A stretch of 64,000 bases of DNA from Magnetovibrio blakemorei (GCF_001746755.1 NZ_MCGG01000008.1:124001-188000), one strand, 5' to 3'; counted from the first letter of the stretch, positions 1-8,746 are shown. Made by a program: numbers and translations. Notes: generated by a model from the sequence alone, not told the origin.

Positions 1-1226
1 ACTTCACCAATTTTATTGGCGGCTTCGGCCAAACCTTGAACCTTGGCGTTGGCCCCTTCAACTTCGGCAACCGCTTCGCCGGCAATGCGCGTGGACTGCG
101 ACACTTGGCGAGAAATTTCAGAGATCGAACTGGACAGCTCTTCCGCCGCGCTGGCCACCGTCTGCACGTTGGAAGACGCCTGTTCCGCTGCCGCCGCAAC
201 GTTGGTCGCTTGTTGGCTGGTTTGATCGGCTGTGGCCGACACGGATTTTGCTGAGCTTTGCATTTCGCTGGCCGCCGCCGAAACGGTTTCCACCACCGCG
301 CCGACGCTGGTTTCAAACTGTTCCGCCATGCGCAGGCGTTCCGTGCGTCGTTCTTCCAATTGTTGGATTTCAGCCGCTTTTGCTTGTTTTTCGCGTTCTA
401 CACTTTCCGCCAAAGCGGCTTTGGTTTCATCCAGGGCACGGGCCACGGTACCGAATTCGTCGGTACGATGGGCTCCCAAAACAGATTCAGCCGTGTAGTC
501 GTGATTTGAAATATGGCTGATGTCGGCCAACAACCCTTCGATGGAGCCTTTGATGACCGAGAACAGGTACGCCGCAGCGCCCAGCCCGATGACCAAGCCG
601 ATGGCGGTCAAAATCAAGTTCAGCTGCGCCACACCTTCGAGAGAGCTTTGCACGTCGTGAATGGAGTGTTGCAAGCTGTCCAAGCGGACCTGGGTGGCCT
701 CTTCGACTTTTGCCGTCAACGCATCCATGCTGGTGCCCATCGCTTCGGCAACGGCGTCAAAGTCCGGCATCATCGGGTTACCGCCTTCTGGACCGTTGTC
801 CACATAGGCTTGACCCAACTTAACACCCGTTGCGTAGAAGGGACCGAAAGCGGCTTCAGCGCCTTGCAACGCCTTCACCACACCGTCCAAACCCAAAGAC
901 GCCGCCAAGGTGCGGGCGGTGGTCACGTCTTTCGCAAATTTTTCGGCAAATCCTGCGGCTTCGGCAAAGCCATCATCCAAGCCGTCACGCCCGCGGGTTG
1001 ATGAAATATCGCCAATCCACTGCTGAACCTGGACCACGTCAAGCTTGATTTCTTTGATCAAGACCATCAACGGAATGGACTCGGTCGCCACCGTGTTGGC
1101 GTTGCTTTCCGTGATCTCCAGCTTTGGAAGCTGAGCATTCAAGTTGACCAATGTGACAATGGCCGCACCGGTAAACACCAACAAAATGACCGCGAGCACC
1201 GCAACCAAACGCGCTTTAACTGACAT
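1..1226 (-). CDS. Methyl-accepting chemotaxis protein, 3' end outside window
   Basis: The minus-strand frame is open from an ATG at 1226 (GGGGAG ribosome site just upstream) to the window edge, giving about 408 residues without a stop. The N-terminus has a basic start and a hydrophobic helix (about residues 5-25). A long, mainly helical periplasmic region follows, then a second membrane helix near residues 195-215. After it comes a HAMP-like segment ending near a DEFG motif, and then the start of the cytoplasmic signalling coiled coil (SEMQSSAKSVSATADQTS, AAEELSSSISEISRQV). This is the usual plan of a transmembrane chemoreceptor that controls CheA. The ligand is unknown. The highly conserved hairpin tip and any CheR pentapeptide lie outside the window. 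The gene is incomplete only because of the window boundary. Confidence 0.9.
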   Translation of the reverse strand, partial: MSVKARLVAVLAVILLVFTGAAIVTLVNLNAQLPKLEITESNANTVATESIPLMVLIKEIKLDVVQVQQWIGDISSTRGRDGLDDGFAEAAGFAEKFAKDVTTARTLAASLGLDGVVKALQGAEAAFGPFYATGVKLGQAYVDNGPEGGNPMMPDFDAVAEAMGTSMDALTAKVEEATQVRLDSLQHSIHDVQSSLEGVAQLNLILTAIGLVIGLGAAAYLFSVIKGSIEGLLADISHISNHDYTAESVLGAHRTDEFGTVARALDETKAALAESVEREKQAKAAEIQQLEERRTERLRMAEQFETSVGAVVETVSAAASEMQSSAKSVSATADQTSQQATNVAAAAEQASSNVQTVASAAEELSSSISEISRQVSQSTRIAGEAVAEVEGANAKVQGLAEAANKIGE

Positions 1227-1398
1227 GAGAACTCCCCACAGGACGTGAATATGAAGAAAACATTGCCGCTTTCTCCCCCGGAGTTATTTCTCCGAAAACG
1301 ACACACATTTTTTCCACACATACCATGAATATTTCATGAATACCACACTGAGCCCATGGTTTTACCCAAGCGCCGGAACACCTTAAAACGACTAGGCC

Positions 1399-2292
1399 CT
1401 AGAGGCTGCGCAGGAAACGCGGCCGCAACGGGGCGGCCCCAGATCTGGCAGCACGGACTTGGGCCAACAAATCAGGCGTATCGCGCGGCAAATTGCCCGC
1501 CAGCGCCAGGGCGTTTGAGGCGTGGTTTGAGCGAAAAATAACCGGCTTTTCCGGGTCGAGGCGTTCCAGCAAATACGCCAGCTCATCCAAAATTCCGGCG
1601 TCGTTCTGCCAGGTGAACCCCGCACCCTCAACCCGGTCGAACGCTTCGCGAAAATGTGGCTCTTGGTCGGGATCAAGATCCAATTGCAAGGTGGAGAGAA
1701 ATTTGGGCGGCACTTCATTGATTAAATCGGCGGTACCTTCGATGTGTTCGCGCCAATGCGCCTGCCCGCCGAGCCCCAAAATGACCGTCGCAGACACTTT
1801 AATGCCCGCGCCCGCAGCGGCCAATAGACCGTTTTTCATCAGTTTTGCTGAACCTTTGCGGATTCGTTTGAGCATCGCATCGGAGCCCGATTCGATCCCC
1901 AAATAGACTAAGGTGAGGCGCTTTTCGCGCAATTTAGCCAAGTCTAGGGGTGATTTCTTGGTGAGATTTTGCGGCGTCGCATAACAGGTCACCCGTTGCA
2001 GATCGGGAAACGTCGCGATCAATTTATCCAAAATGAGCGCCAAATCGTCTGTGGGCAACGCCAGCGCATCGCCATCTGCTAGAAACACCCTTGAGGCCTC
2101 CGGCCAGTCCTGGGCCGCAGCGTCAATATCGGCAAAGACATCGGCTAGAGGCCGAGCTTGATAGCCTTTGAGCTTGTACATGGAACAAAACGTACACGCG
2201 TTGAAACTGCACCCGAGCGTCGCTTGGATGATCAAATTCGGCCCTTCGGAGGGTGGCCGCCACAGAGGCATGTCGTAAACAATCATAAACAT
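1399..2292 (-). CDS. Radical SAM protein with a C-x4-C-x2-C cluster motif
   Basis: About 297 residues. The iron-sulfur motif is GCSFNACTFC (C28, C33, C36 from the chosen start), a C-x4-C-x2-C spacing found in a subgroup of radical SAM proteins instead of the usual C-x3-C-x2-C. Further family features are VFLADGDAL, the strand YLGIESGSDAMLKRI and the glycine-rich VILGLGG, all typical of an Elp3/HemN-like radical SAM barrel. Substrate unknown. The frame is open upstream to 2436, but that part overlaps the divergent TPR gene. Start candidates are ATG codons at 2292, 2286 and 2271; none has a strong ribosome site, so the exact start is uncertain. Confidence 0.8.
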   Translation of the reverse strand: MFMIVYDMPLWRPPSEGPNLIIQATLGCSFNACTFCSMYKLKGYQARPLADVFADIDAAAQDWPEASRVFLADGDALALPTDDLALILDKLIATFPDLQRVTCYATPQNLTKKSPLDLAKLREKRLTLVYLGIESGSDAMLKRIRKGSAKLMKNGLLAAAGAGIKVSATVILGLGGQAHWREHIEGTADLINEVPPKFLSTLQLDLDPDQEPHFREAFDRVEGAGFTWQNDAGILDELAYLLERLDPEKPVIFRSNHASNALALAGNLPRDTPDLLAQVRAARSGAAPLRPRFLRSL

Positions 2293-2388
2293 AAATGTAG
2301 GGCCAAAGTCACATTCTGACCATCTCCAGTTTCCCTTGAAATTCAGCCGCTTACATCCGATACTGAGGCGAGGAGGCAGAACGGCGAA

Positions 2389-3861
2389 ATGGCGAACCAA
2401 AATACCGCTCAGGCAACGGTGCTGAAACCGGGGCAAAAGGCGAGCACAAAAACGGGATCACCCGCCGCCCATACGGCGGTGGCAAGCGCGCGCACGGAGC
2501 ACGCGGATGAAGCGCGTCATCTTTATGACCGGGCGCTGGACCATCACCGTGCCGGGCGCCTGGATCAAGCCATCAAAGATTATGCCAGCGTTCTCCGCCT
2601 GGCCCCAAGCGCCCCCGATGTGTACAACAATTTAGGCGTCGCGCTGCGCAGCGCCGGACGACCCGAGGCCGCAATTGCGTGTTACCGCCGATCACTGGGC
2701 ATTCGCCCCGGTGCCGCCAGTGTGTACACCAATTTGGGCAACGCCTTGCGCGATATCGGCGAAACCGCCAAAGCGGTGGAAGCCCATCGCCGCGCCGTCA
2801 AACATGGCCCCAAATCGCCCAAGGCGCTCTACAACGCCGGACTGGCCTTTCGCGAAGGCGGCCACACCAAAGTCGCGCTGGAACATTTTGCCCGCGCCGT
2901 AAAGCTTGAGCCCACCTACGCCCAATGCCGGGTCGAACACGCCATCACGCTGTTGCAAATGGGCGACTGGCAACGCGGCTTCAAAGAGCTGGAAATTCGC
3001 CTCGCCCTGCCGGGACGCGATCCCCGCCGCAAGGACATAGAAACCTGGAACGGTTCCGCTCTTCAAGGGCGCACCATTTTGATCAATTACGAAGGCGATG
3101 AAGGGACATTGGTGCAATTTGTCCGCTTTGCCGCCGCGCTCAAGCGGGGCGGAGCGAAGGTGGTGGTGGAATGCCCGCCCCACTTAAAGCACCTGTTGTC
3201 TTCGTCCACCGACATCGCCGCCATCATCAACGTTGGCGCCGATGCCCCCGGCGTCGATGTCCAGGTACCCTTGCTGAGCCTGCCCGCGCGGTTGGGGACG
3301 CTGGTCGACAGCGTGCCCGAAGAAACCCCTTACCTGCCCGTGCCGCGGGTTGGCGCAAACGCGCTGAACATTCAAGCCGAAACCCGCTTGGCGATTGGTT
3401 TGGTATGGTCGGCAAGTTGGGAAGGCCGCGCCGCCAAAGGGCCCAAGCGTCACGGCGACATGATGCTGGACGACTTTTTGGAACTGATGGGTGTTCCGGA
3501 TTTGCAGATGTTTTCCTTGGAACGCGGTGCCGGGGCAAACGACATTTCACGCCTGGGGCTTCAGCCGATCATCGAACCCACCGGGCAATCGTTGATGGAC
3601 ATCGCCGATTTGGCATCGACCATCGATCAATTGGATTTGCTGATTTGCACCAACAGCGTTGCCGCCCACGTGGCCGGTGCGCTGGGAAAACCGGTGTGGA
3701 TGGTGCTGGACACGGGGGCCGATTGGGGCTGGTTGCAAGATCGCGAAGACAGCCCTTGGTATCCCAGCATGCGTATTTTCCGCCGCCCTGCCGATACGCC
3801 TTGGACCGCCACGGTTGCCGAAGTACGCAAAGCCCTCCTGGAAGTCTTAAAAGGAAGCTGA
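2389..3861 (+). CDS. TPR protein with glycosyltransferase-9-like C-terminal domain
   Basis: 490 residues with a GAGGAG ribosome site before the ATG. Residues about 40-200 hold four to five tetratricopeptide repeats (for example NNLGVALRSAGRPEAAIACY and TNLGNALRDIGETAKAVEAH). The second half begins with an ILINYEGDEGTLVQFVRF segment near residue 233. It ends with TNSVAAHVAGALGKPVWMVL near residue 420, the layout of the heptosyltransferase-like domain fused to TPRs in many alphaproteobacteria. Such proteins are thought to act in protein or polysaccharide glycosylation, but the acceptor is unknown here. No signal peptide is seen. The next gene starts 24 bases downstream on the same strand and is also a TPR protein, so the two are probably co-transcribed. 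Confidence 0.8.
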   Translation: MANQNTAQATVLKPGQKASTKTGSPAAHTAVASARTEHADEARHLYDRALDHHRAGRLDQAIKDYASVLRLAPSAPDVYNNLGVALRSAGRPEAAIACYRRSLGIRPGAASVYTNLGNALRDIGETAKAVEAHRRAVKHGPKSPKALYNAGLAFREGGHTKVALEHFARAVKLEPTYAQCRVEHAITLLQMGDWQRGFKELEIRLALPGRDPRRKDIETWNGSALQGRTILINYEGDEGTLVQFVRFAAALKRGGAKVVVECPPHLKHLLSSSTDIAAIINVGADAPGVDVQVPLLSLPARLGTLVDSVPEETPYLPVPRVGANALNIQAETRLAIGLVWSASWEGRAAKGPKRHGDMMLDDFLELMGVPDLQMFSLERGAGANDISRLGLQPIIEPTGQSLMDIADLASTIDQLDLLICTNSVAAHVAGALGKPVWMVLDTGADWGWLQDREDSPWYPSMRIFRRPADTPWTATVAEVRKALLEVLKGS

Positions 3862-3885
3862 CGGCCCTTTTGAACGGAAGTGAAG

Positions 3886-5343
3886 ATGAGCGCCAAGCCC
3901 ACAAATCCTAACGTCCAGACTGAGCCGATGTTGCCGTCGGCCCCGGCAGCCCACAAAAGCAAAAAACCGGGACTTTTGACCCGGCTGTTTGGCCGGGCTT
4001 TGACCGGAACTGAGCTGGAAATTGTCATTGCTCCGTTTGTCGATGCCGCAGGCGTCGACCATGCGCGCACCATCATGGAGGCCTTCTCGGGCCTTGATAA
4101 CATCCACCTCAATCAAATCCGCGACGTGCCGATCCTCAATCCGGTGCTGGTGCGCACCGACCATCTGCCCGCCGCCTGCGCGCAAGCGATGAACTGGGTG
4201 GGCAAATACAATGCCGATTTGGTGATTTGGGGTGATGTGCCCCCGCCTGGAACAACGCTGTTCATTCATTTTGCCGCCCCGCCGCCCGTGGATGAGGCCC
4301 CCGCAGGCACCATTTCGCCATTCCAGGCTCTGATGTTGCCCGTGGGTTTTGATCCCCAGGATTTAGGCGCGCTGTTGCGGGCCTCGGCCTTGGCGGCCAT
4401 GCACCCGCAAATCGACAGCAAGCGCCAAAATCGCCGTCAGTTGGTGGCCGAAACCCTGGAACACGCGGCCGCCGCCATGGAGCATATCCGCGCCGACTTT
4501 ACGGTGCGTGAACAAGCGTCCATCCACGCCATGTTCGCCAACGCCTTGGCGTCGTTCGGCCACCTGTTTCCCGGCACCGAAGTCTATCTGCGGGCGTCCC
4601 AGTCTTACGCCAAAGCCATCAAGGGCACGCACCGCACTGAGAGCCCCACCAATTGGGCCTACTTGCAGCGCAACTTAGCCACCGTGCTGCAAGCCATTGG
4701 CGAGCGCACCGACGACAGCGAGACGTTGGGCCGTGCCGTCGAAGCTTACCGCGCCGCCTTGGAGGTGTTTAGCCTTGAGGCCACGCCATTTCCTTGGGCC
4801 ACAACCCAAAACCAGTTGGGCGAAGTTCTCTATCGCCTGGATCTCAAAAGCCAAGGCTCAAAATACATCAAAGAAGCCCTGGGCTTGTTTCAAGGCGCGC
4901 TCAAAGTCCTCTCCAAGCGCTCGACACCCATGTTGTGGAGCCAGACCATGAACAACTTTGGCCAGGCGGCACAAGTGTTGGGGCGGGAGTTAAAAAGCGA
5001 TGAGGTTTTAACCCGTGCGGTTGAGGCCTATGCCCAAGCGCTCACCGTGCGTCAACGCGCGGCCCATCCGACACTTTGGGCGGCGACCCAAAACAACATG
5101 GGCAGCGCGCTGTTTACATTGGGCCGCATGACCGATAACAGCAAACAGTTAGAAGCCGCCTTGGACGCCTTTATGGGCGCGCGCGAGGTCTACAGTGCGC
5201 TGGGGCTCACCCGTATGGTGGAAATTACGGAAAAGAATATCGCCCACGCCACGGAAAGTCTTCCCGAAGGCGCAACCAAAAGCACCAACGACGACCCCGC
5301 CATGTGGTGGCTGGAAGATGACGAGTCCTCTTCAAAAAAGTAG
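3886..5343 (+). CDS. TPR-repeat protein of unknown function
   Basis: About 485 residues. The ATG at 3886 is preferred over the in-frame GTG at 3880 because GGAAG lies five bases before it. Residues about 25-165 form an alpha/beta region (ELEIVIAPFVDAAGV, NADLVIWGDVPPPGTTLFIHF) that resembles a small nucleotide-binding or receptor-like fold, but I cannot assign it. Residues about 245-450 contain four repeats of roughly 50 residues with a shared signature (P-x2-WA-x2-QNN-x-G-x-AL-x3-LGR then AVEAY-x2-AL), an extended TPR subtype common in Rhodospirillales. The tail is acidic. It follows the TPR/glycosyltransferase gene by 24 bases, so a shared role is likely but not shown. Confidence 0.7.
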   Translation: MSAKPTNPNVQTEPMLPSAPAAHKSKKPGLLTRLFGRALTGTELEIVIAPFVDAAGVDHARTIMEAFSGLDNIHLNQIRDVPILNPVLVRTDHLPAACAQAMNWVGKYNADLVIWGDVPPPGTTLFIHFAAPPPVDEAPAGTISPFQALMLPVGFDPQDLGALLRASALAAMHPQIDSKRQNRRQLVAETLEHAAAAMEHIRADFTVREQASIHAMFANALASFGHLFPGTEVYLRASQSYAKAIKGTHRTESPTNWAYLQRNLATVLQAIGERTDDSETLGRAVEAYRAALEVFSLEATPFPWATTQNQLGEVLYRLDLKSQGSKYIKEALGLFQGALKVLSKRSTPMLWSQTMNNFGQAAQVLGRELKSDEVLTRAVEAYAQALTVRQRAAHPTLWAATQNNMGSALFTLGRMTDNSKQLEAALDAFMGAREVYSALGLTRMVEITEKNIAHATESLPEGATKSTNDDPAMWWLEDDESSSKK

Positions 5344-5352
5344 AGCCATGAT

Positions 5353-6015
5353 TTAAGCGGAAGCGGAACGATTGTTCAGATAAGCGCTGATCAAGGACGA
5401 CAGCGCCAAGAAGGTCACGGTTGCCAACAACTGCCACATCAGCACCAGCGCCGTTGCGTCGGGGGCATGGAACAACCGCAAACCCACCGCGCCCAGCGCC
5501 GAAGCCGCCAATACGGACAGCGCCACCGTTTCGGTCGGTGACGTCAACATGCCGCGACGGATCAAAATCACCATCACCAAGGCCGGTGCCGCGCCCGTCG
5601 CCACGACGGAGGGATAACAGGTCCAATGCGGCGCAAACGAAAAATGCTCCGGGCCAACCTGTTCGAACAAACGAAAACAACTTTCGCCGATCAACGCCAG
5701 CCATGCCCCAAAGGGCAACACCGGCAACATCCAAGCGTGCTTGGCGCGCCCCGGTTGCGCCCCGCACAGCGCCGCATAACCGGCCGTCAGGGCAGTCAAC
5801 AAAATCGCTGCCAATTCCAGCAGCGAGCGCGCATTGGTGAGGCGCTCAAACGCCAACACCATGTTTTGCCGTTCGACCAACGCCCCCATCACCAAGGACA
5901 TCGGCAACGCCACGGCCATCCAGCCCGCAAGACGCCGCCCCGGTGACGCCAAGCGTTTCACCGGGGGCAAGTCCTGCGACAATGCGGCAATCAGGTTTTC
6001 GGTTGAGTTGTTCAT
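5353..6015 (-). CDS. nrsF: NrsF family (DUF1109) membrane anti-sigma factor
   Basis: 220 residues with six hydrophobic segments after a soluble N-terminal tail of about 28 residues that would face the cytoplasm. This is the NrsF (DUF1109) layout: a membrane protein that holds an ECF sigma factor inactive and releases it on metal or redox stress. Cysteines lie at residues 84, 113 and 133; conserved cysteines of NrsF in Caulobacter are required for sensing (family knowledge). Its ATG overlaps the stop of the sigma factor gene (ATGA), so the pair is translationally coupled, as expected for a sigma/anti-sigma unit. It is convergent with the TPR gene, whose stop is nine bases away. Confidence 0.88.
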   Translation of the reverse strand: MNNSTENLIAALSQDLPPVKRLASPGRRLAGWMAVALPMSLVMGALVERQNMVLAFERLTNARSLLELAAILLTALTAGYAALCGAQPGRAKHAWMLPVLPFGAWLALIGESCFRLFEQVGPEHFSFAPHWTCYPSVVATGAAPALVMVILIRRGMLTSPTETVALSVLAASALGAVGLRLFHAPDATALVLMWQLLATVTFLALSSLISAYLNNRSASA

Positions 6016-6611
6016 TTTCCTACCGCTCCGCCTTTGGGCCGCTCCACCTTGGGGGCCATTTCAACGCGAAGGTTTTTGAGCGCCCTGTGCATCGCCACCT
6101 TCAGCGCCGCCACGGACATGCCGCTGACCTCAGACGCTTGTTTAAGACTCATTTCGCGCAATTTCAACAATTCCACGGCTGTCTGCTGCCCTGCGGGCAG
6201 GGTTTTGAGCGCGCGGCTGAGAGCGTCTCCCGACGCGAACACAAGATCGTCCTCTAACGGCGTATTCGTTTCATCGGACAAAAAGGTTTCAGGATATTCG
6301 TCAACCAGAACTTCGTGAGCCCCTTGTCTGTACATTTTACGCAAAGCATCCATGGTGCGGCGTTCCGCAATGGTGCTGATCCACGGTCGAAACGGCAGCT
6401 TGGGATCGTAGGTATGACGGTTACGATGCAAGCTCAATAAGATGTCTTGAACGACATCTTCACCTTTATCGGGATCGTTAATGCGTTTTCCGACGATGGC
6501 GCGCAGCAACGGCAACACCGCCGCCAGCAAGCTTTGATAGGCGACAACGTCACCGTCTTGCGCCAGCGCCATCCACTCAGACCATTGGGCGTCGCGTGTC
6601 TCGTCTGCCAT
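6012..6611 (-). CDS. sigF: ECF sigma factor, SigF-like
   Basis: About 199 residues from the ATG at 6611, which has AGGA seven bases upstream; the frame also extends to a TTG at 6641 without a good ribosome site. Region 2 spans about residues 10-90 (DKGEDVVQDILLSLHRN, RPWISTIAERRTMDALRK). Region 4 spans about 135-190 (LPAGQQTAVELLKLREMSLK followed by a helix-turn-helix with VAALKVAMHRALKNLR). It sits directly before nrsF with an ATGA overlap and is divergent from the bufferin operon. That is the arrangement known for the Caulobacter SigF regulon, which responds to copper, gold, chromate and other thiol-reactive stress. The promoter-like motif between the two transcription units supports direct control. 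Confidence 0.9.
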   Translation of the reverse strand: MADETRDAQWSEWMALAQDGDVVAYQSLLAAVLPLLRAIVGKRINDPDKGEDVVQDILLSLHRNRHTYDPKLPFRPWISTIAERRTMDALRKMYRQGAHEVLVDEYPETFLSDETNTPLEDDLVFASGDALSRALKTLPAGQQTAVELLKLREMSLKQASEVSGMSVAALKVAMHRALKNLRVEMAPKVERPKGGAVGK

Positions 6612-6676
6612 TACATTCCTGACATGGGCGTTTTGGGTCAATGTAGGGTTTTACACTATTCATTCAAAAATAATTT

Positions 6677-6703
6677 GTAACCCATTGCATCACGGCATCG
6701 AAC
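6677..6703 (+). promoter_or_regulatory. SigF-type promoter of the bufferin operon
   Basis: GTAACC at 6677-6682 and CGAAC at 6699-6703 are separated by 16 bases. This matches, as I recall it, the -35 GTAACC and -10 CGAA elements reported for Caulobacter SigF promoters. It points toward bufA, about 95 bases upstream of its ATG, and lies next to the divergent sigF gene. The match is seen in the sequence; its use by this sigma factor is inferred. Confidence 0.7.
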
Positions 6704-6748
6704 TTGTAGGGGAAGGGACACGATACACCGTTCCTTGAAACCCAATCC

Positions 6749-6768
6749 AGACCCTTTTCGGGGTCTTT
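6749..6768 (+). promoter_or_regulatory. Leader hairpin upstream of bufA
   Basis: AGACCC (6749-6754) and GGGTCT (6761-6766) form a 6-bp stem with a 6-base loop followed by TTAT. It would lie inside the transcript leader, between the SigF-like promoter and the bufA ribosome site. It could act as a weak attenuator or stabiliser. The stem is short and may be chance. Confidence 0.35.
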
Positions 6769-6797
6769 ATCACGTCAATCTTATTTAGGAGAATTCC

Positions 6798-7058
6798 ATG
6801 TCTGTTAAATCTCTCGCTAAAGCCCCGCTTCTCGCCGCCGCCATGACCGTCGCCTTGTCGGCCGCCGCCATGCAAGACGTCAGCGCCGCTGATATGGAAA
6901 AATGCTACGGCATCGCCAAAGCAGGTCACAACGACTGCAAAACCGAAACGTCATCTTGCGCCGGGACCGCCAAAATGGATCACGAAGCAAGTGCTTTTGT
7001 CGCCGTTCCGGTTGGCACCTGCGCAAAAATTGCCGGTGGCACATTGAAACCTATGTAA
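6798..7058 (+). CDS. bufA1: Bufferin precursor BufA1 (DUF2282), exported metallophore RiPP
   Basis: 86 residues, with TTAGGAG before the ATG. Residues 1-30 are a Sec signal peptide ending DVSA, cleaved before ADMEKC. The mature part has four cysteines (36, 47, 54, 75) in the pattern EKCYGIAKAGHNDC, SSCAGTA and GTCAKIAGG that defines DUF2282. Family knowledge: bufferins are ribosomal peptides whose central cysteines are converted to thiooxazole rings by an MNIO enzyme, then exported to the periplasm to bind copper. The genes for the modifying enzyme, its partner and a DoxX protein follow directly, and the operon is divergent from sigF-nrsF. Having a Sec signal as leader is unusual for a RiPP but normal in this family. 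Modification and metal binding are inferred, not seen. Confidence 0.92.
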   Translation: MSVKSLAKAPLLAAAMTVALSAAAMQDVSAADMEKCYGIAKAGHNDCKTETSSCAGTAKMDHEASAFVAVPVGTCAKIAGGTLKPM

Positions 7059-7074
7059 GACCGGATTGCGCCAG

Positions 7075-7983
7075 ATGGACCAAATGGCTCCCACCGCGCA
7101 AAGTCTTGCCAGCCCGATTCCGTCAAGCCCGTTACCAAACCGGGCTGGGATCGGGCTCAAGGCGCAGCACTATCAAGAGATTCTCGACACCCAGCCAAAC
7201 ATCGGCTGGCTGGAAGTGCACAGCGAGAATTATATGTGCACGGGCGGACCAACGCTGAAGTGGCTGACGGCCTTGCGCGAACGCTACCCCGTTTCCCTGC
7301 ACGGTGTCGGGATGTCGCTGGGCAGCGCCGGACCTCTGGACCAAGCCCACATAAAGCGCCTGGTTGATTTGGACCGCCGCATTGAGCCCGGTTGGGTGTC
7401 CGAACATCTGTCGTGGAGCATTGCCGACGGCGTTTACTTAAATGACCTCATTGCCTTGCCTTACACCGCAGAAAGTCTCGACGTGTTTTCCGCCCACGTG
7501 CGCGAAATGCAAGATGCGCTGAACCGTCAGGTTCTGATCGAAAATCCATCTTCTTATTTGCGCTACGAACATTCCGTTATTTCTGAGCCCGAATTTTTAC
7601 TCAATGTCGTGAGCCAAAGCGGCTGCGGCGTGTTGCTGGATGTCAACAACGTCTACGTCAGCGCTCACAACCACGGCTTTGACCCCGTTGCCTATCTTGA
7701 CCAGATCCCGGCCCATCTGATCGGTGAGATTCATATGGCGGGTCATAGTCAAACGGTGATCGACGGGCGCACCATCCGCATCGACGATCACGGTTCCCCC
7801 ATTTGTGGTGAAGTGTGGGCCCTTTATGAACACTTGATTAAGCGCACTGGACCAAAGCCGACCTTGATTGAATGGGACACCAACATCCCTGCCCTAGACG
7901 TTTTGCTGGGCGAAGCCGCCAAGGCCGACGCCATTATGACCCTGTGCGGGCAAAGGGAGACTCACCGTGCTTGCATTGGCTGA
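7075..7983 (+). CDS. bufB1: MNIO family (DUF692) bufferin-modifying oxidase
   Basis: About 302 residues from the ATG at 7075; other in-frame starts are TTG 7066 and ATG 7084. It is a multinuclear non-heme iron oxidase of the MbnB-like TIM-barrel family. Visible motifs are IGWLEVHSENY, LHGVGMSLGS, SEHLSW, IENPSSYLRY, LLDVNNVYVSAHNHG, GEIHMAGH, DDHG and IEWDTN; their His, Asp and Glu residues are expected to hold two or three irons. The family oxidises cysteine side chains of a precursor peptide into heterocycles. Here the substrate should be BufA1, encoded 16 bases upstream. The end overlaps bufC by 17 bases, so translation is coupled. Confidence 0.92.
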   Translation: MDQMAPTAQSLASPIPSSPLPNRAGIGLKAQHYQEILDTQPNIGWLEVHSENYMCTGGPTLKWLTALRERYPVSLHGVGMSLGSAGPLDQAHIKRLVDLDRRIEPGWVSEHLSWSIADGVYLNDLIALPYTAESLDVFSAHVREMQDALNRQVLIENPSSYLRYEHSVISEPEFLLNVVSQSGCGVLLDVNNVYVSAHNHGFDPVAYLDQIPAHLIGEIHMAGHSQTVIDGRTIRIDDHGSPICGEVWALYEHLIKRTGPKPTLIEWDTNIPALDVLLGEAAKADAIMTLCGQRETHRACIG

Positions 7984-8737
7984 ATTACAAAGTTCGTTTG
8001 GCGAGGCATCGCTTGGCGGTGATACAATCACACTGGCACCCGCCATCATTGGTGATGGGTTGCAGGCGGAACAGCGCCTCAGTATCCACCGCAACAACAC
8101 CACCGTTTTGCTCTGTGAGGTTTTGGGCACCACGTATCCCGTGGTTAAAAAATTGGTTGGCGAAGCTTTTTTTGATTCTGTTGCGCGGGCGTATGTGCGT
8201 GCCCATCCGCCCCGCTCGCCGTGCCTGTTTGAATACGGGGGTCATTTTGGCGATTATCTTGCGAACGTTCCCGCCGTGGCCGAACTGCCCTATTTATCGG
8301 ACGTGGCCAAGTTGGAATGGGCCTGGAATGAAAGCTTTTATGCCGTTGACGCCGAACCGCTATCGGCCAGCGCACTGGCAAAGATTGACCCAGAAACCTA
8401 TGGCGATTTGATTTTCACCCTCCACCCGAGCCTGCGCCTTGTTGCGTCGGCGTACCCTATCAAAGAAATCTGGGACGTCAATCAATGCGGTGCCGATCCC
8501 GACGCCCGCGTGGATTTGAACGAAGGGGCGCAGCGCCTCGCCGTGCTGCGGGCCCAAACATCTGTAACCTTCATTGAGCTTTCTCGGGGTGGTTTTGAGA
8601 TGACGGCCCAGTTAAGTGCCGGCAAGCGGCTCGAAGACGCTTTTTTGTCCGGCCAGCGTCTCATGGCCGATTTTGATCCCACGGCGACCCTGTCAGTCCT
8701 TATCCGTGCAGGCGCGTTTCACACCTTTTTCATCTAG
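7967..8737 (+). CDS. bufC1: DUF2063 partner protein of the bufferin oxidase
   Basis: 256 residues from a GTG start with GGGAGA six bases upstream, overlapping the end of the DUF692 gene. The N-terminal half matches DUF2063 (RLSIHRNNTT, LGTTYPVVKKLVGEAFFDSV, FLEYGGHF-like FEYGGHFGDYL, VAKLEWAWNESF). The second half is a looser beta-rich region. In the MbnB/MbnC-type systems this subunit binds the precursor peptide and presents it to the oxidase. The strict order precursor, MNIO, DUF2063 supports the same role. No membrane segment or signal is seen, so modification should occur in the cytoplasm before export. Confidence 0.9.
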   Translation: MLALAELQSSFGEASLGGDTITLAPAIIGDGLQAEQRLSIHRNNTTVLLCEVLGTTYPVVKKLVGEAFFDSVARAYVRAHPPRSPCLFEYGGHFGDYLANVPAVAELPYLSDVAKLEWAWNESFYAVDAEPLSASALAKIDPETYGDLIFTLHPSLRLVASAYPIKEIWDVNQCGADPDARVDLNEGAQRLAVLRAQTSVTFIELSRGGFEMTAQLSAGKRLEDAFLSGQRLMADFDPTATLSVLIRAGAFHTFFI

Positions 8738-8746
8738 GAAAATCCC

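Noticed and set aside
513-1001. Plus-strand open frames in the first kilobase
   Set aside because: They are antisense to a continuous chemoreceptor frame with clear family motifs.
6612-6676. SigF-type promoter for sigF itself on the minus strand
   Set aside because: Only a loose GTAAAACC-like stretch is visible and no CGAA at proper distance, so autoregulation cannot be claimed from sequence.
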